DNA of 39,010 bases from CALBZH01 sp964538515 (GTDB lineage: Bacteria; Desulfobacterota; Syntrophobacteria; Syntrophobacterales; Syntrophobacteraceae). The stretch lies in the NCBI GenBank assembly GCA_964538515.1, contig CAZIEW010000055.1, positions 1 through 39,010 on the forward strand, given 5' to 3'. Each line of letters starts with the position of its first letter. The stretch's first letter is position 1. Of the stretch, positions 9,270 to 18,376 are shown piece by piece. The position numbers were made by a program, and so were the translations under genes. Under the pieces are notes generated by a model. It saw only the letters and a list, made by a program, of their open reading frames with translations. It had not been told where the DNA came from and ran no database searches.

Positions 9270-11771
9270 TCAGGGACTCTCCGGTCTTGGCCCCGGGGCC
9301 TTGCACAGACCCGGAATGCCGAGTAGCCTCCTGCGCAATTCCTGCATGGTGTAGGGCTTCTGGATGAAGCCTGCCAGCCCCTTGCCCGCGAACCGCGCAG
9401 AAATCTCATGCTCCGTGTAGCCGCTGCTCAAGACGACGGGAATGTTCGGGGCAATGCGACGCAATTCCCGGAAGGCCTCTTCGCCGTCCATACGCGGCAT
9501 GGTCAGGTCGAGAATGACGAGGTCAATTCTTTCTTTGGACTGCTCGATCACGTCGAGCGCCTCGCGCCCGTCGCCGGCGGTGAATACCGTGTATCCTATC
9601 CGTTCGAGCATCGTTTGGCCGAGGGCTCGGACCGTCTCTTCGTCATCCACCAGAAGCACGCTTCCTTGCCCTCTCCATTCAGCTTCGGAAGCGGCTTCTC
9701 TGCAAGATGCCGCCAAGGGATCGTCCTTGACTGCGGGGAAGAGAATCTTGAAGCTCGTGCCCTTGCCGAGCTCGGTGTAGACTTTCAGCGCGCCGTGGTG
9801 TCCTCGGACGATCCCCATTGCCGCCGACAAGCCCAAGCCCCGGCCGATGAATTTTGTCGTGAAAAAGGGCTCGAAAATCCGTTCAACCGTTTCCTTGTCC
9901 ATGCCGCATCCGGTGTCCGACACTTCGAGGTAAACGTAGAGCCCCGGCTTCAGGTCCCATTCGAAGTAGGTCTTCGAGAGGTAATCGTCCCCACACGTCA
10001 TGGCCCCGGTCGAAACCGTGATGACGCCGCTCCGGTCACCGATGGCTTCGGATGCGTTCATGATGAGGTTCATCAGGATTTGCCTGATCTGTGTGGCGTC
10101 CCCCTCGAGCGGAGGGAGCCCTTTTTCGAGCTTCAGGTTCAAAATGGCTTTCTTGGAAACCGAAGTCCTGAGGAGGTGGACCATCTCTTCAATGAGCTCA
10201 CAGAGATCGATTCGCTCGACGACAAACTTCCCCCTCCCGGAGTAGGCCAGCATCTGGCGGCACAGCTCGGCCGCCCGTCGAGAGGCTTTGATGATTTCCT
10301 GGATGCGGTTGCGGACGGGAGACATGGGGGAGATGTCATCCAGGGCGAGGCTGGCATATCCCAGGATCCCCATGAGGATGTTGTTGAAATCATGAGCAAT
10401 CCCGCCAGCCAGAACGCCGAGGCTTTCCAGCTTCTGGGTCTGCAGCATGTGCCGCTCCATGGCCAGCCGTCTGGCTTCTGCCTCCTTTTTGTCCGTGATG
10501 TCATGCATCAGCCCGAAGCTGTACAGCAATCGGCCGTCCCCATCTCGAACCGAATCGATTCGCTGCCAAAGCGGGAATTGCCTTCCTCGGCCGTCAACGG
10601 CTTCGACTTCACCTTCCCAGGTCGTGCCCCGCGTCAGTGCCGGCAGGATCTCCCGTTTGTACGAATCGACCGACCCGGGTGCATACAGGGTTTCCGGCTC
10701 TACAGCTCTGGCTTCCACCAGGCTCCGACCGAAGAGCCTTTCGTGGGCTGAGTTGGTGTAGATGATTCGGCCGGTGGCATTGCTGATGGCGATGGCCTCG
10801 TTGGACGCCTCGATGATGGCCTTGAACAGCCGCAGCTCCTCTTCCTGCCGTTTGCGCTGGAGGTCGCCCTCGATCCTGTCCAACGCAAAGGAGATGTCCA
10901 TCGCGACTTCCTGCAGCAGCTCGATTTCGCGCTCGCGGAAAAACCCCGAGGCCGTGGCATGCAGAACCAGGACGCCGCAGACCTCGCCTTGAAACCGCAG
11001 AGGGAACGATCCACAAGCGTGAAAGCCATGCTCGGCGGGCGATCTCAGGGAGCGATCCAGGCAGGTGGAGCCCGTGCATTCGTTGCAGATGATCGCCCGC
11101 CCCTCCCGGATGGCCCGACTTGGGTTGCCATGCCCTGGGGGTGCTTCCAGCACGTTCAGCCCCGACTCCCTCAAGATGTGCAAGTCCTGGCTGCCGCTTC
11201 CAAACGATGCCAGCGGTCGGAGGCGCATTTCGCTGGCATCCAGCCATCCGATCCAGGCAAGATCGATCTCACCCCGCTCGACCACCAGGCGGCAGACGGC
11301 CGGCAGGAGCTCGTCCCGGGACTGGACGCGCACAACCGTCTGGTTGACCTGACTCAGGACATCGTAGAGGCGGTTGAGTCGCCGAATCTCTTCATCGGAC
11401 CGGTGTTTGTAGAGAGCGATCTCGATGGTCGATCTCAGCTCCCGATCGTCGAAGGGCTTGAGGATGTAACCGAATGGCTCGGTCCGTTTGGCGCGGTTCA
11501 GGGTGGCGTCTTCGGAGTAGGCCGTGAGAAAGATCACGGGCACGCGGAACTGCCGGCCGATGACCTCGGCTGCCGTAATCCCGTCCATCTCTCCCTGGAG
11601 ACGGATATCCATTAAAACCAGGTCCGGCCTCCGCTCCTTTGCAAGCTCCAAGGCCAGCGCGCCATTGGACGTCTGGCCCGCAAGCTCATATCCCATTCCG
11701 GAAAGCCGGTCCGCGATGTCCATGGCGACAATCGCTTCATCCTCAACAACAAGAATGCGGGCAGGTTTCAT
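9270..11771 (-). CDS. Hybrid histidine kinase: REC-GAF-PAS-HisKA-HATPase-REC
   Basis: A soluble 833-residue paralogue of the kinase at 1172-4030, colinear with it over the first 300 residues. The receiver has E10/D11/E12, D55 and K105. The GAF domain (about 135-300) carries cysteines at exactly the same positions, 229, 232, 237 and 253. There is one PAS domain (about 312-432) rather than two. The H-box LAGGIAHDFNNIL contains H460, the N-box N572, and the G-box GRGLGLSA lies near 643-650. The C-terminal receiver (about 704-820) has D755 and K805. The ATG at 11771 is preceded by GGGAGA. It lies 101 bases after the gene at 11873-13537 and 24 bases before the next sensor gene. The ligand is unknown. 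Confidence 0.93.
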   Translation of the reverse strand: MKPARILVVEDEAIVAMDIADRLSGMGYELAGQTSNGALALELAKERRPDLVLMDIRLQGEMDGITAAEVIGRQFRVPVIFLTAYSEDATLNRAKRTEPFGYILKPFDDRELRSTIEIALYKHRSDEEIRRLNRLYDVLSQVNQTVVRVQSRDELLPAVCRLVVERGEIDLAWIGWLDASEMRLRPLASFGSGSQDLHILRESGLNVLEAPPGHGNPSRAIREGRAIICNECTGSTCLDRSLRSPAEHGFHACGSFPLRFQGEVCGVLVLHATASGFFREREIELLQEVAMDISFALDRIEGDLQRKRQEEELRLFKAIIEASNEAIAISNATGRIIYTNSAHERLFGRSLVEARAVEPETLYAPGSVDSYKREILPALTRGTTWEGEVEAVDGRGRQFPLWQRIDSVRDGDGRLLYSFGLMHDITDKKEAEARRLAMERHMLQTQKLESLGVLAGGIAHDFNNILMGILGYASLALDDISPMSPVRNRIQEIIKASRRAAELCRQMLAYSGRGKFVVERIDLCELIEEMVHLLRTSVSKKAILNLKLEKGLPPLEGDATQIRQILMNLIMNASEAIGDRSGVITVSTGAMTCGDDYLSKTYFEWDLKPGLYVYLEVSDTGCGMDKETVERIFEPFFTTKFIGRGLGLSAAMGIVRGHHGALKVYTELGKGTSFKILFPAVKDDPLAASCREAASEAEWRGQGSVLLVDDEETVRALGQTMLERIGYTVFTAGDGREALDVIEQSKERIDLVILDLTMPRMDGEEAFRELRRIAPNIPVVLSSGYTEHEISARFAGKGLAGFIQKPYTMQELRRRLLGIPGLCKAPGPRPESP

Positions 11772-11872
11772 ATTCTCCCTTGCGGGTTTCGGTTGTCAGC
11801 ATGTTGTGTGACGCGGCATGTACGGGAAGCGAATCGCTCATGGCTTCTCGTCTGACTTGGCCTTGTCGTCGA

Positions 11873-13537
11873 TTAGTCAGGCCCGCTGATGTCCCACCAG
11901 GCAACGGCCAAGTGAGAGCGACCGCGGATGAAACAGGGCTTGACCACGAGGCGAACGTGGCGTGAGCGTCCATCTCGGCACCGAAGGATCGTATTCTCGA
12001 TGGATGTGCCGGTACGAACGGCAGCTTCTATCGCCTGCCGTGTCTTCTCATGACTCACGGGATCCAGAATGTCGAAGAGCGTCAGCTGGCAGAATGCCTC
12101 CCTCTCGAGCCCAAGGTCACGATGGGCAGCTTCATTGAATTCGATGAGCTTCAAGGATTCCCCGTCGATCAGGACCAATCCTTCGGTGGCATGGTCCAAA
12201 AGGGACCGGTAGCGCTCCAACCGCTCCTGAAAGTGCTCTTCGACGGCTTTGCGCTCCGTAATGTCCTCCACCGTGCCGATGATGCCGCCCGGCGTGCCGT
12301 CCGCGCTGCCGAACGTGGCCTTGTGGAATCGGACGAGACGCCGCGTCCCGTCAGGCCTCTCGACGGCTGATTCGTAAACCTGCGGTGACGGGCCCGCCAG
12401 CAATTGCACGTCGGCGTCGTGATAGACTGCGGCCAGGTCCGTGGGCCATATCTCCAAGGCGGTTTTGCCGGCAAGGAAATCCCGGGTCAGCCCAAGGAGG
12501 TTTTCGAACGCGGTGTTACACCCAAGGTAGCGTAGCTCCCTGTCTTTGTAGAACGCCGGGAAGGGCAGGGTGTCCAGCAGCGTACGCAGAAAAGCATTCT
12601 GACTTCTATGCCGCTCAATATGGATCTCTTGCTGCAGGTCACCCTCCAGCTTGTCCAGGGCATAGGCGACGTCGAGCGCCAGCTCCTTCAGCAGCTTGAC
12701 TTCTCGGTCCCGGAAAAACGAGGGCTGCGCGGTGCAAAGGGTGAGAACGTAATAAACCCTGCCCTGAAATCGTATTGGAAAGCACGCGCAGGATGCGAAT
12801 GGAAGCCGGTCCGGAGTCGAAGTGGCGCGACCGGCTCGGAGCGATTCGCTTCGTGGAGGGAAGACCACGGGCTCACCTTCAAGGATGGCCGTTCCCGGGT
12901 CGTCCTGGCCTTGCAGCGGATCGCTGACATAATACTCCCCCTGGCGCACTGTCTCGCTTTCGCTCCCGAAGTGAGCCACCGGCAGGATGCGGGATGTGAC
13001 GGGATCCAGGTATCCGATCCACGCGAGCTCCATGCAGCCGCTCTCCACAGCCGCGCGGCAGACCGCGGACATCAGGGCCTCGGGCTTCTTTAGCCTGAGT
13101 ACGGCTTGATCCACCCGGCTGTGCATTTCGTAAAGACATCTGAGGTGACGAACTTCCTCGTCGACGCGGTGCTTGTGCAGGGCAAGCTCGATGGTGGACT
13201 TGAGCTCCCGATCGTCAATCGGCTTGAAAATATAGCCAAAAGGCTCGGTGAGCTTGGCTCGGTTGAGGGTGGCGTCTTCGGAATAGGCCGTCAGGAAGAT
13301 CACGGGTGCGCGGATGCTGCGGCGGATTTCATCGGCGGCGGAAATCCCATCCATTTCTCCGCTGAGGCGGATGTCCATGAGAACCAGGTCGGGTCTATGA
13401 GCCAGGGCAAGAGCGATCGCATCTTCGCCATTCGCGGCTCGCCCGACCGCTTCGTACCCCATGCGGGCAAGCCTGTCCGCGAGGTCCATGGCAACGATGG
13501 CTTCGTCTTCAACGATGAGAATCCTGCTGGCGCCCAT
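11873..13537 (-). CDS. Response regulator-like protein: REC-GAF-PAS-PAS, no kinase
   Basis: I choose the ATG at 13537, which has GAGGAA just upstream; a TTG eight codons earlier (13561) is less likely. The 554-residue product has a receiver (about 4-120; E10/D11/E12, D55), a GAF domain (about 135-300), a PAS (about 315-430, ending VEDITERKA) and a second PAS (about 435-552, ending WWDISG), then stops. Up to the second PAS it parallels the hybrid kinase at 1172-4030, but it lacks HisKA, ATPase and the second receiver. The GAF cysteine cluster of its paralogues is absent. It is the first gene of the minus-strand series. It could be a phosphate-sink receiver or a scaffold, or a paralogue that lost its kinase half; no kinase remnant is visible in the 101 bases that follow. 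Confidence 0.88.
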   Translation of the reverse strand: MGASRILIVEDEAIVAMDLADRLARMGYEAVGRAANGEDAIALALAHRPDLVLMDIRLSGEMDGISAADEIRRSIRAPVIFLTAYSEDATLNRAKLTEPFGYIFKPIDDRELKSTIELALHKHRVDEEVRHLRCLYEMHSRVDQAVLRLKKPEALMSAVCRAAVESGCMELAWIGYLDPVTSRILPVAHFGSESETVRQGEYYVSDPLQGQDDPGTAILEGEPVVFPPRSESLRAGRATSTPDRLPFASCACFPIRFQGRVYYVLTLCTAQPSFFRDREVKLLKELALDVAYALDKLEGDLQQEIHIERHRSQNAFLRTLLDTLPFPAFYKDRELRYLGCNTAFENLLGLTRDFLAGKTALEIWPTDLAAVYHDADVQLLAGPSPQVYESAVERPDGTRRLVRFHKATFGSADGTPGGIIGTVEDITERKAVEEHFQERLERYRSLLDHATEGLVLIDGESLKLIEFNEAAHRDLGLEREAFCQLTLFDILDPVSHEKTRQAIEAAVRTGTSIENTILRCRDGRSRHVRLVVKPCFIRGRSHLAVAWWDISGPD

Positions 13538-13695
13538 GGCTTCCTCAATCGCTTGTCCCAACGGCCATACGATGACGGCCGACCCGTGAAGAAGGAGTCC
13601 TCAGGAGCGAGATCCAAACTATTGCTGAGCTTCCGCGGTGCTGAGCAAGGGATAGGACAAAAAGGATATCTCCTGCATGCACGTGTCTTTTCCTT

Positions 13696-13724
13696 ATCCT
13701 ATTCTATTCCGCACTGCTTCACAA
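13696..13724 (-). promoter_or_regulatory. Candidate sigma-70-type promoter for the sensor gene series
   Basis: On the minus strand TTGTGA and TAGGAT are separated by 17 bases, about 160-190 bases ahead of the ATG at 13537. Each box matches four of six consensus bases. An overlapping TAGAAT has a wrong spacing. It is the best candidate seen, but weak. Confidence 0.3.
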
Positions 13725-14122
13725 TCAGGAGCGCAACGAATCCATCTTCATGATTCGGTACTCGCGGTTCACAGGGTCCTTGTACAGCGACGCGACTACT
13801 GACAACTGTCCCGTCAGGTGACCCGACCTGAGCGAGGGATCTCACGCACCTTACGTGCAGCGAATCCTGGTGTTTGATACATCGAATACGTATTCCCGGC
13901 AATGGAGTCAACCTCGATTCGGCAGTTTACGCGGGAGAACTGCGTTGACAGCTGAGGAGGATGCCTGGTAAAAATCCCACCTCGATACACTCGATCGAAT
14001 GCTGCTGCTTCTCCCGCGACCATTCTCGCTGCTTCCAGCTGATCATCCCGCTCCTCCTGATTCTGGCGTCTGTTGTCCGTGACGGTTGTGGAGCCATGGA
14101 TCGAGTTTGCCCTGTGCTGCTC

Positions 14123-14224
14123 GTACTCCGTCAAAGAAGTTTTGCCGGGAAAGCGAACCCCCCACCGCCCCTCGAGGGGGGAATCAAAGGGGGTGTGCCT
14201 TGCGAAACAAAGTTGACAGAGCAC
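14123..14224. repeat. Short imperfect inverted-repeat element (about 100 bases)
   Basis: The left arm starts GTACTCCGTCAA (14123-14134). The complement of the right end reads GTGCTCTGTCAA, and the arms stay partly complementary for about 30-35 bases around a central perfect palindrome CCCCTCGAGGGG (14168-14179). The right 36 bases (14189-14224) recur once in this window at 36404-36439 with a single mismatch. This fits a non-autonomous mobile or REP-type repeat. It has no coding capacity. Confidence 0.7.
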
Positions 14225-14510
14225 CCGGGGACGAAGACACGGGGGTCTTGGGTTGAAACGTCAACGGAAAGGAGGGGATAGGGATTGAATCAGTCGGAGG
14301 CTCAGTCATTCTGACGCCGTGACACTGGAGTTTCTCGTTCTAGGCCTGAATGTGGTTCTGGAAGCTGTAGATTCGGGTGATTGTGAAGTCACCTTCATGC
14401 CTCTACCGGATGTGGCGAAGAATCTCGTGCTCTGTGAGAACCTGAGAGACCAAGCAGATGCGACATGTGATGCTGGATTATCCAGCGGCGAAACGCTGAG
14501 GAGCAATCGA

Positions 14511-16442
14511 ATGAAGAGCGAAGTAGGTTCGGTGAAGTCTAATGGCGCGTACGCAGACGTGTTCCAAAGATCCGTGACGGACCCCGAAGGATTTTGGGGG
14601 GCGGCGGCTCAAGAAGTGAGCTGGAAAAAGGGTTGCGACAAGGTTCTGGACAGCTCCAACCCGCCTTTCTACAAGTGGTTTGTCGGTGCCGAGCTCAACA
14701 CCTGCTACAATGCCGTCGATCTCCAAGTCGAAAACGGCAGGGGCGACCAGGTGGCCGTGATCTACGACAGTCCCGTCACCAATACCGTTGCGAAGTTCAC
14801 CTATTCGCAGCTCAAGGATCGAGTCACCAAGATTGCCGGCATGCTGAAGGCCCTTGGAGTTGGTAAAGGCGACCGGGTGATCCTTTATATGCCCATGATC
14901 CCCGAAGCGCTGATGGGCATGCTCGCGTGTGCCCGGCTTGGCGCCATCCATTCCGTGGTTTTCGGTGGCTTTGCGGCGCGGGAGCTTGCAGTGCGAATCG
15001 ACGATGCCAAGCCCAAGGTGATTCTCTCGGCATCCTGTGGAATCGAGGGCAAGAAGATCATTCACTACAAGCCGCTGCTGGACGAGGCGATTGAATTGGC
15101 GTCCCACAAGCCTGAGAAGTGCGTGATCTTCCAGCGCCCCCAGGCGACCGCCGATTTCGTGGCCGGTCGTGACCTTGATTGGGCCACTCTGGAAAACGAG
15201 GCGAAGCCTGCGGATTGTGTCTGGGTCAAAGCCACCGATCCCCTGTACATTCTGTATACGTCCGGAACGACCGGCATCCCCAAGGGCGTCGTGCGCGACA
15301 ACGGCGGCCATGCCGTTGCTCTGAAATGGAGCATGAAGCACATTTATGGGATCAACCCCGGCGACGTCTGGTGGGCGGCATCGGACGTGGGGTGGGTGGT
15401 CGGCCATTCCTACATCGTTTACGCCCCGCTTTTGCTGGGGGCGACGACAATCCTTTACGAAGGCAAACCCGTTGGAACACCCGATCCTGGCGCGTTCTGG
15501 CGTGTCATATCGCAGCATGGCGTCAAGGCCCTCTTTACGGCTCCCACGGCTTTCCGCGCCATCAAGCGTGAAGATCCGACCGGTGAATACCTCAAGAAAT
15601 ACGACATCAGCTGCTTTCAGACGCTCTTCCTCGCCGGCGAGCGAACGGACCCCGACACGTATTTCTGGGCATCGGATCTGCTCAAAGTTCCGGTCATCGA
15701 CCACTGGTGGCAGACGGAGACCGGCTGGGCCATCACGGCAAATTTCAGGGGCCTCGAGCTGTTTCCCATTAAGGCCGGGTCCGCCACGAAGCCCGTCCCC
15801 GGCTACGATGTCAAGATCCTTCAGTCCGACAACGGCCAGGAGCTTCCGCCCAAAGAGCAGGGAATCATCGGCATCAAGCTGCCGCTCCCTCCGGGTACCC
15901 TCCCGACCCTGTGGCAGAACGACGAGAAGTTCAAGGAATCCTACATGAGCACCTATCCCGGCTACTATTTCACCGGCGACGGGGGGTACATCGATGAGGA
16001 TGGCTATGTCTACATCATGGGCCGGGTCGATGACGTGATCAACGTGGCGGGCCATCGACTGTCCACCGGGGCTATGGAGGAAGTGGTCGCCAAGCACCCG
16101 GATGTGGCCGAGTGTGCGGTCATCGGTGCGGAGGACCAGCTCAAAGGGCAGGTTCCGGTTGGCTTCTTCGTTCTCAAAGCGGGTGTCAAGCGCGATCCTG
16201 CTGATATCACGGCGGAATTGGTCCAGATGGTGAGAAAGGACATTGGCCCGCTTGCCTGCTTCAAGAGCGCCATCGCGGTCGAGCGGCTGCCCAAGACCCG
16301 CTCCGGTAAGATCCTCCGCGGGACGATGAGAAAGATTGCCGATGGCCAGGAGTACAAGGTCCCCTCGACGATCGAAGATCCGACGAGCCTGGATGTCATC
16401 CAGGAAGCGGCCAAGAAGATCGGTTACGGGGCGGCCAAGTAA
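14511..16442 (+). CDS. prpE: Propionyl-CoA synthetase (acetyl-CoA synthetase family)
   Basis: The ATG at 14511 follows GAGGAG and gives 643 residues, the usual PrpE size. It activates a short-chain acid, most likely propionate, to its acyl-CoA with ATP, via an acyl-AMP. Visible signatures: the adenylate-binding loop YTSGTTGIPKG (about 248-258), the SCGIEG motif near 175 that separates PrpE/ACSS3 proteins from acetate-preferring Acs, WWQTETGW near 405, YFTGDGGYIDEDGY near 485, and the C-terminal lysine in KTRSGKILRG near 598. The gene stands alone and is followed by a terminator at 16550-16580. Its presence suggests propionate uptake or turnover. Acetate as substrate cannot be excluded by sequence reading alone. 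Confidence 0.92.
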   Translation: MKSEVGSVKSNGAYADVFQRSVTDPEGFWGAAAQEVSWKKGCDKVLDSSNPPFYKWFVGAELNTCYNAVDLQVENGRGDQVAVIYDSPVTNTVAKFTYSQLKDRVTKIAGMLKALGVGKGDRVILYMPMIPEALMGMLACARLGAIHSVVFGGFAARELAVRIDDAKPKVILSASCGIEGKKIIHYKPLLDEAIELASHKPEKCVIFQRPQATADFVAGRDLDWATLENEAKPADCVWVKATDPLYILYTSGTTGIPKGVVRDNGGHAVALKWSMKHIYGINPGDVWWAASDVGWVVGHSYIVYAPLLLGATTILYEGKPVGTPDPGAFWRVISQHGVKALFTAPTAFRAIKREDPTGEYLKKYDISCFQTLFLAGERTDPDTYFWASDLLKVPVIDHWWQTETGWAITANFRGLELFPIKAGSATKPVPGYDVKILQSDNGQELPPKEQGIIGIKLPLPPGTLPTLWQNDEKFKESYMSTYPGYYFTGDGGYIDEDGYVYIMGRVDDVINVAGHRLSTGAMEEVVAKHPDVAECAVIGAEDQLKGQVPVGFFVLKAGVKRDPADITAELVQMVRKDIGPLACFKSAIAVERLPKTRSGKILRGTMRKIADGQEYKVPSTIEDPTSLDVIQEAAKKIGYGAAK

Positions 16443-16549
16443 ACCTTTCCGCGACCTTTGTGCGGCACCGGGGATGCGGGCTTCCGGCTCGTGTCCCTGA
16501 AAGCCGGGATCGATACACGGGCCCGGTCCAAGACAGGGCTCATGAACCC

Positions 16550-16580
16550 GCCCCGACCGTTGCGTCGGGGCTTTTCTTTT
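16550..16580 (+). terminator. Rho-independent terminator after prpE
   Basis: A perfect 8-base stem, GCCCCGAC (16550-16557) with GTCGGGGC (16564-16571), has a six-base loop and is followed by TTTTCTTTT. It lies about 108 bases after the prpE stop and separates prpE from the sugar-kinase gene. Confidence 0.9.
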
Positions 16581-16649
16581 CCCTCCTCACCCGCATGCAG
16601 TTATACTGCCCGCGGTCTTGTGATCCCTCCCAGGATGAGAGCGACAGCC

Positions 16650-17759
16650 ATGGCGGAACGACCGGCTCACCTCGATCAGGCGGCACAGCAGTTTGCGGCT
16701 TCGCGTGTTGTGGAAGGTGTCGCTCCTCACGGAAGCGGAAATGTGCACGATACATTCGTTGTGTCCTTGAAGGGCCAAGCAAACCGTGGGTTCATCCTTC
16801 AGAGGCTAAACACCCACGTGTTTCGCGAGCCCCGTAAGGTTGTCGCCAACATCCTCACCGTCTCGGAGCACATCCGGAAGAGGCTCATTGCGGTCGACCT
16901 TGGGGGTAGACGATGGGAGCCGGTGCAGCTCTTGCGGGCGCTCGATGGGGCCGACTGCTGGGTCGCACCGGACGGCTCTTTCTGGCGAGCGCTCTCGTTC
17001 ATCGAAGGTGCCCGAGCCTTCGACACGCTCCAGAGCCTGGACCACGCTCGGGAAGTGGGGTGTGCGCTGGGCCTGTTTCACACTCTGGTTTCCGATCTGC
17101 CATGCAACGAGCTCTTCGACACCCTTCCAGGGTTCCACATCACCCCGAGGTATCTTGAGCACTTCGATGAAGTCTGCAGGCTTCAGCCCCCGGTTCATTC
17201 CCTTCAGATGGACGACGCCCTGAAATTCGTGCAGAAGCGCAGGAAGTGGGCATCAGTTCTCGAAGATGCCACGGCCGCCGGGAGACTCTCGCCTCGGCCC
17301 ATTCACGGAGACCCTAAAGTCGGCAATGTGATGATCGATGACGAAACCGGACATGCGGTCAGCCTCGTCGATCTCGACACGGTCAAGCCCGGGCTGATCC
17401 AATACGACATCGGCGACTGCCTGCGCTCCGGCTGTAACCCCGCTGGCGAGATGCCCGATGATCTCGACGACGTGCAGTTTGATCTTGGATTGTGCCGGGC
17501 GATTCTCGAGGGCTACCTGTCGATCGCCGGCGGAGGGCTAACGCGCGGCGACGTCGCCACCATCTATGATGCCGTACGGCTGATTGCTTTCGAGCTGGGC
17601 CTCCGGTTCCTGACCGACCATTGTGAAGGGGATGTTTACTTCAAAACCCGATTCCCCGGGCAGAACTTGAAGCGGGCTCTGGCTCAGTTCAAATTGTGTG
17701 AGCGAATCGAGTCCCAAAGCACTGCCATCAGGGAGCTTGTGCGGGAGCTGGCCCCATGA
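16650..17759 (+). CDS. Phosphotransferase of the APH fold, N-acetylhexosamine kinase-like
   Basis: I choose the ATG at 16650, behind GAGAG; ATG 16635 is a possible alternative and further upstream starts cross the terminator. The 369-residue product has the APH/choline kinase catalytic loop HGDPKVGNV near 213-221 and the metal-binding aspartates of VDLDTVKPG near 234-242, followed by YDIGDCLRSG. This HGDxKxxNV...DLDTVxPG...YDxGD pattern is that of N-acetylhexosamine 1-kinase (NahK)-type proteins, which phosphorylate an amino sugar at C1 using ATP. The N-terminal lobe carries GSGNVHDTFVV as the nucleotide loop. The next gene overlaps its stop by four bases (ATGA), so they are translated together. 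The exact sugar substrate cannot be read from sequence; other small-molecule kinases share this fold. Confidence 0.8.
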   Translation: MAERPAHLDQAAQQFAASRVVEGVAPHGSGNVHDTFVVSLKGQANRGFILQRLNTHVFREPRKVVANILTVSEHIRKRLIAVDLGGRRWEPVQLLRALDGADCWVAPDGSFWRALSFIEGARAFDTLQSLDHAREVGCALGLFHTLVSDLPCNELFDTLPGFHITPRYLEHFDEVCRLQPPVHSLQMDDALKFVQKRRKWASVLEDATAAGRLSPRPIHGDPKVGNVMIDDETGHAVSLVDLDTVKPGLIQYDIGDCLRSGCNPAGEMPDDLDDVQFDLGLCRAILEGYLSIAGGGLTRGDVATIYDAVRLIAFELGLRFLTDHCEGDVYFKTRFPGQNLKRALAQFKLCERIESQSTAIRELVRELAP

Positions 17760-18289
17760 GACGGCGGCTCGTGCTGACGCCATTTTCCGATCACGAAATT
17801 CCCGAGATGTCGCTTTCCGCTCTCCTCACTCGGAATCAAGATCGCCTGACGATTGTCTACCTTCTGTCCGGGGCGCTTCGGAGCCTCTCCATTCCCAAGC
17901 CGTCGACCCAGCCGCAGCGGAAGACGAGATTGTGGGAGGAGACGTGCTTTGAGCTCTTCATGGCCCCCGTGGGTCTCGGGAGCTATTGGGAATACAATCT
18001 TTCGCCCGCGGGGCACTGGAATGTTTATCATTTCGATGCTTATCGCTCGAGGATGCGCGAAGAAGCGGCTTGGCAATCGCTCCCCTTCACCGTTGAGATG
18101 CAGGAGAGCGGGCTGAGCCTTTCGGTGGAGCTCGACCTGTCACGGATTGGGGTGCAGGGACAGCGATTCGATGTCGGGGTGTCCGCGGTGGTCTGCCAAT
18201 CCACAGGGTTGCCGAGCTATTGGGCCTTGTGTCATCGAGGATCGGTGGCCGATTTCCATCGCCGGGACGGATTCATCGTATCGTTATGA
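17756..18289 (+). CDS. DOMON-like domain protein
   Basis: The product has 177 residues and starts in an ATGA overlap with the kinase gene, indicating translational coupling. It has the pattern of the bacterial DOMON-like family (related to carbohydrate-binding beta-sandwich folds): RLWEETCFELFMAP near residues 60-73, then WEYNLSPAGHWNVYHFDAYR near 82-101. There is no signal peptide or membrane segment, so it is probably cytoplasmic. DOMON-type folds bind sugars or haem; which applies is unknown. Coupling with a NahK-like kinase makes a sugar-related role attractive, but that is inference. Confidence 0.75.
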   Translation: MRRRLVLTPFSDHEIPEMSLSALLTRNQDRLTIVYLLSGALRSLSIPKPSTQPQRKTRLWEETCFELFMAPVGLGSYWEYNLSPAGHWNVYHFDAYRSRMREEAAWQSLPFTVEMQESGLSLSVELDLSRIGVQGQRFDVGVSAVVCQSTGLPSYWALCHRGSVADFHRRDGFIVSL

Positions 18290-18376
18290 GCTGCTTAGGG
18301 CGCTCGGTTTGCCATGCTGCGCCTGCTTTGGTGGATGGTGGAAGCGAACGTTCGGATCAAGGGGGCGCGAGGGAGA

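Larger units (their letters stand above)
13538..14510. other. Long non-coding stretch between divergent genes
   Basis: About 970 bases separate the minus-strand sensor series from prpE on the plus strand. I see no credible gene: reading frames here lack homology-like features and strong ribosome sites. It contains a candidate minus-strand promoter (13696-13724), a segment near 13816-13846 (CCCGACCTGAGCGAGGGATC) resembling interspersed repeats of other bacterial genomes, and the inverted-repeat element at 14123-14224. The 192 bases directly ahead of prpE (14319-14510) are open in the prpE frame, but the translation is unlike PrpE N-termini. Confidence 0.6.

Noticed and set aside
13816..13846. 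Possible copy of a common interspersed repeat (CCCGACCTGAGCGAGGGATC)
   Set aside because: The resemblance is from memory of similar repeats in other genomes; no second copy is in this window, so it is not called as a repeat.
13814..14224. Minus-strand frame of 136 codons in the gap ahead of prpE
   Set aside because: Half of it is the inverted-repeat element, and no ribosome site or protein-like pattern is present.
14319..14510. In-frame upstream extension of prpE
   Set aside because: The extension is unlike PrpE N-termini; the ATG at 14511 has GAGGAG and gives the family length.
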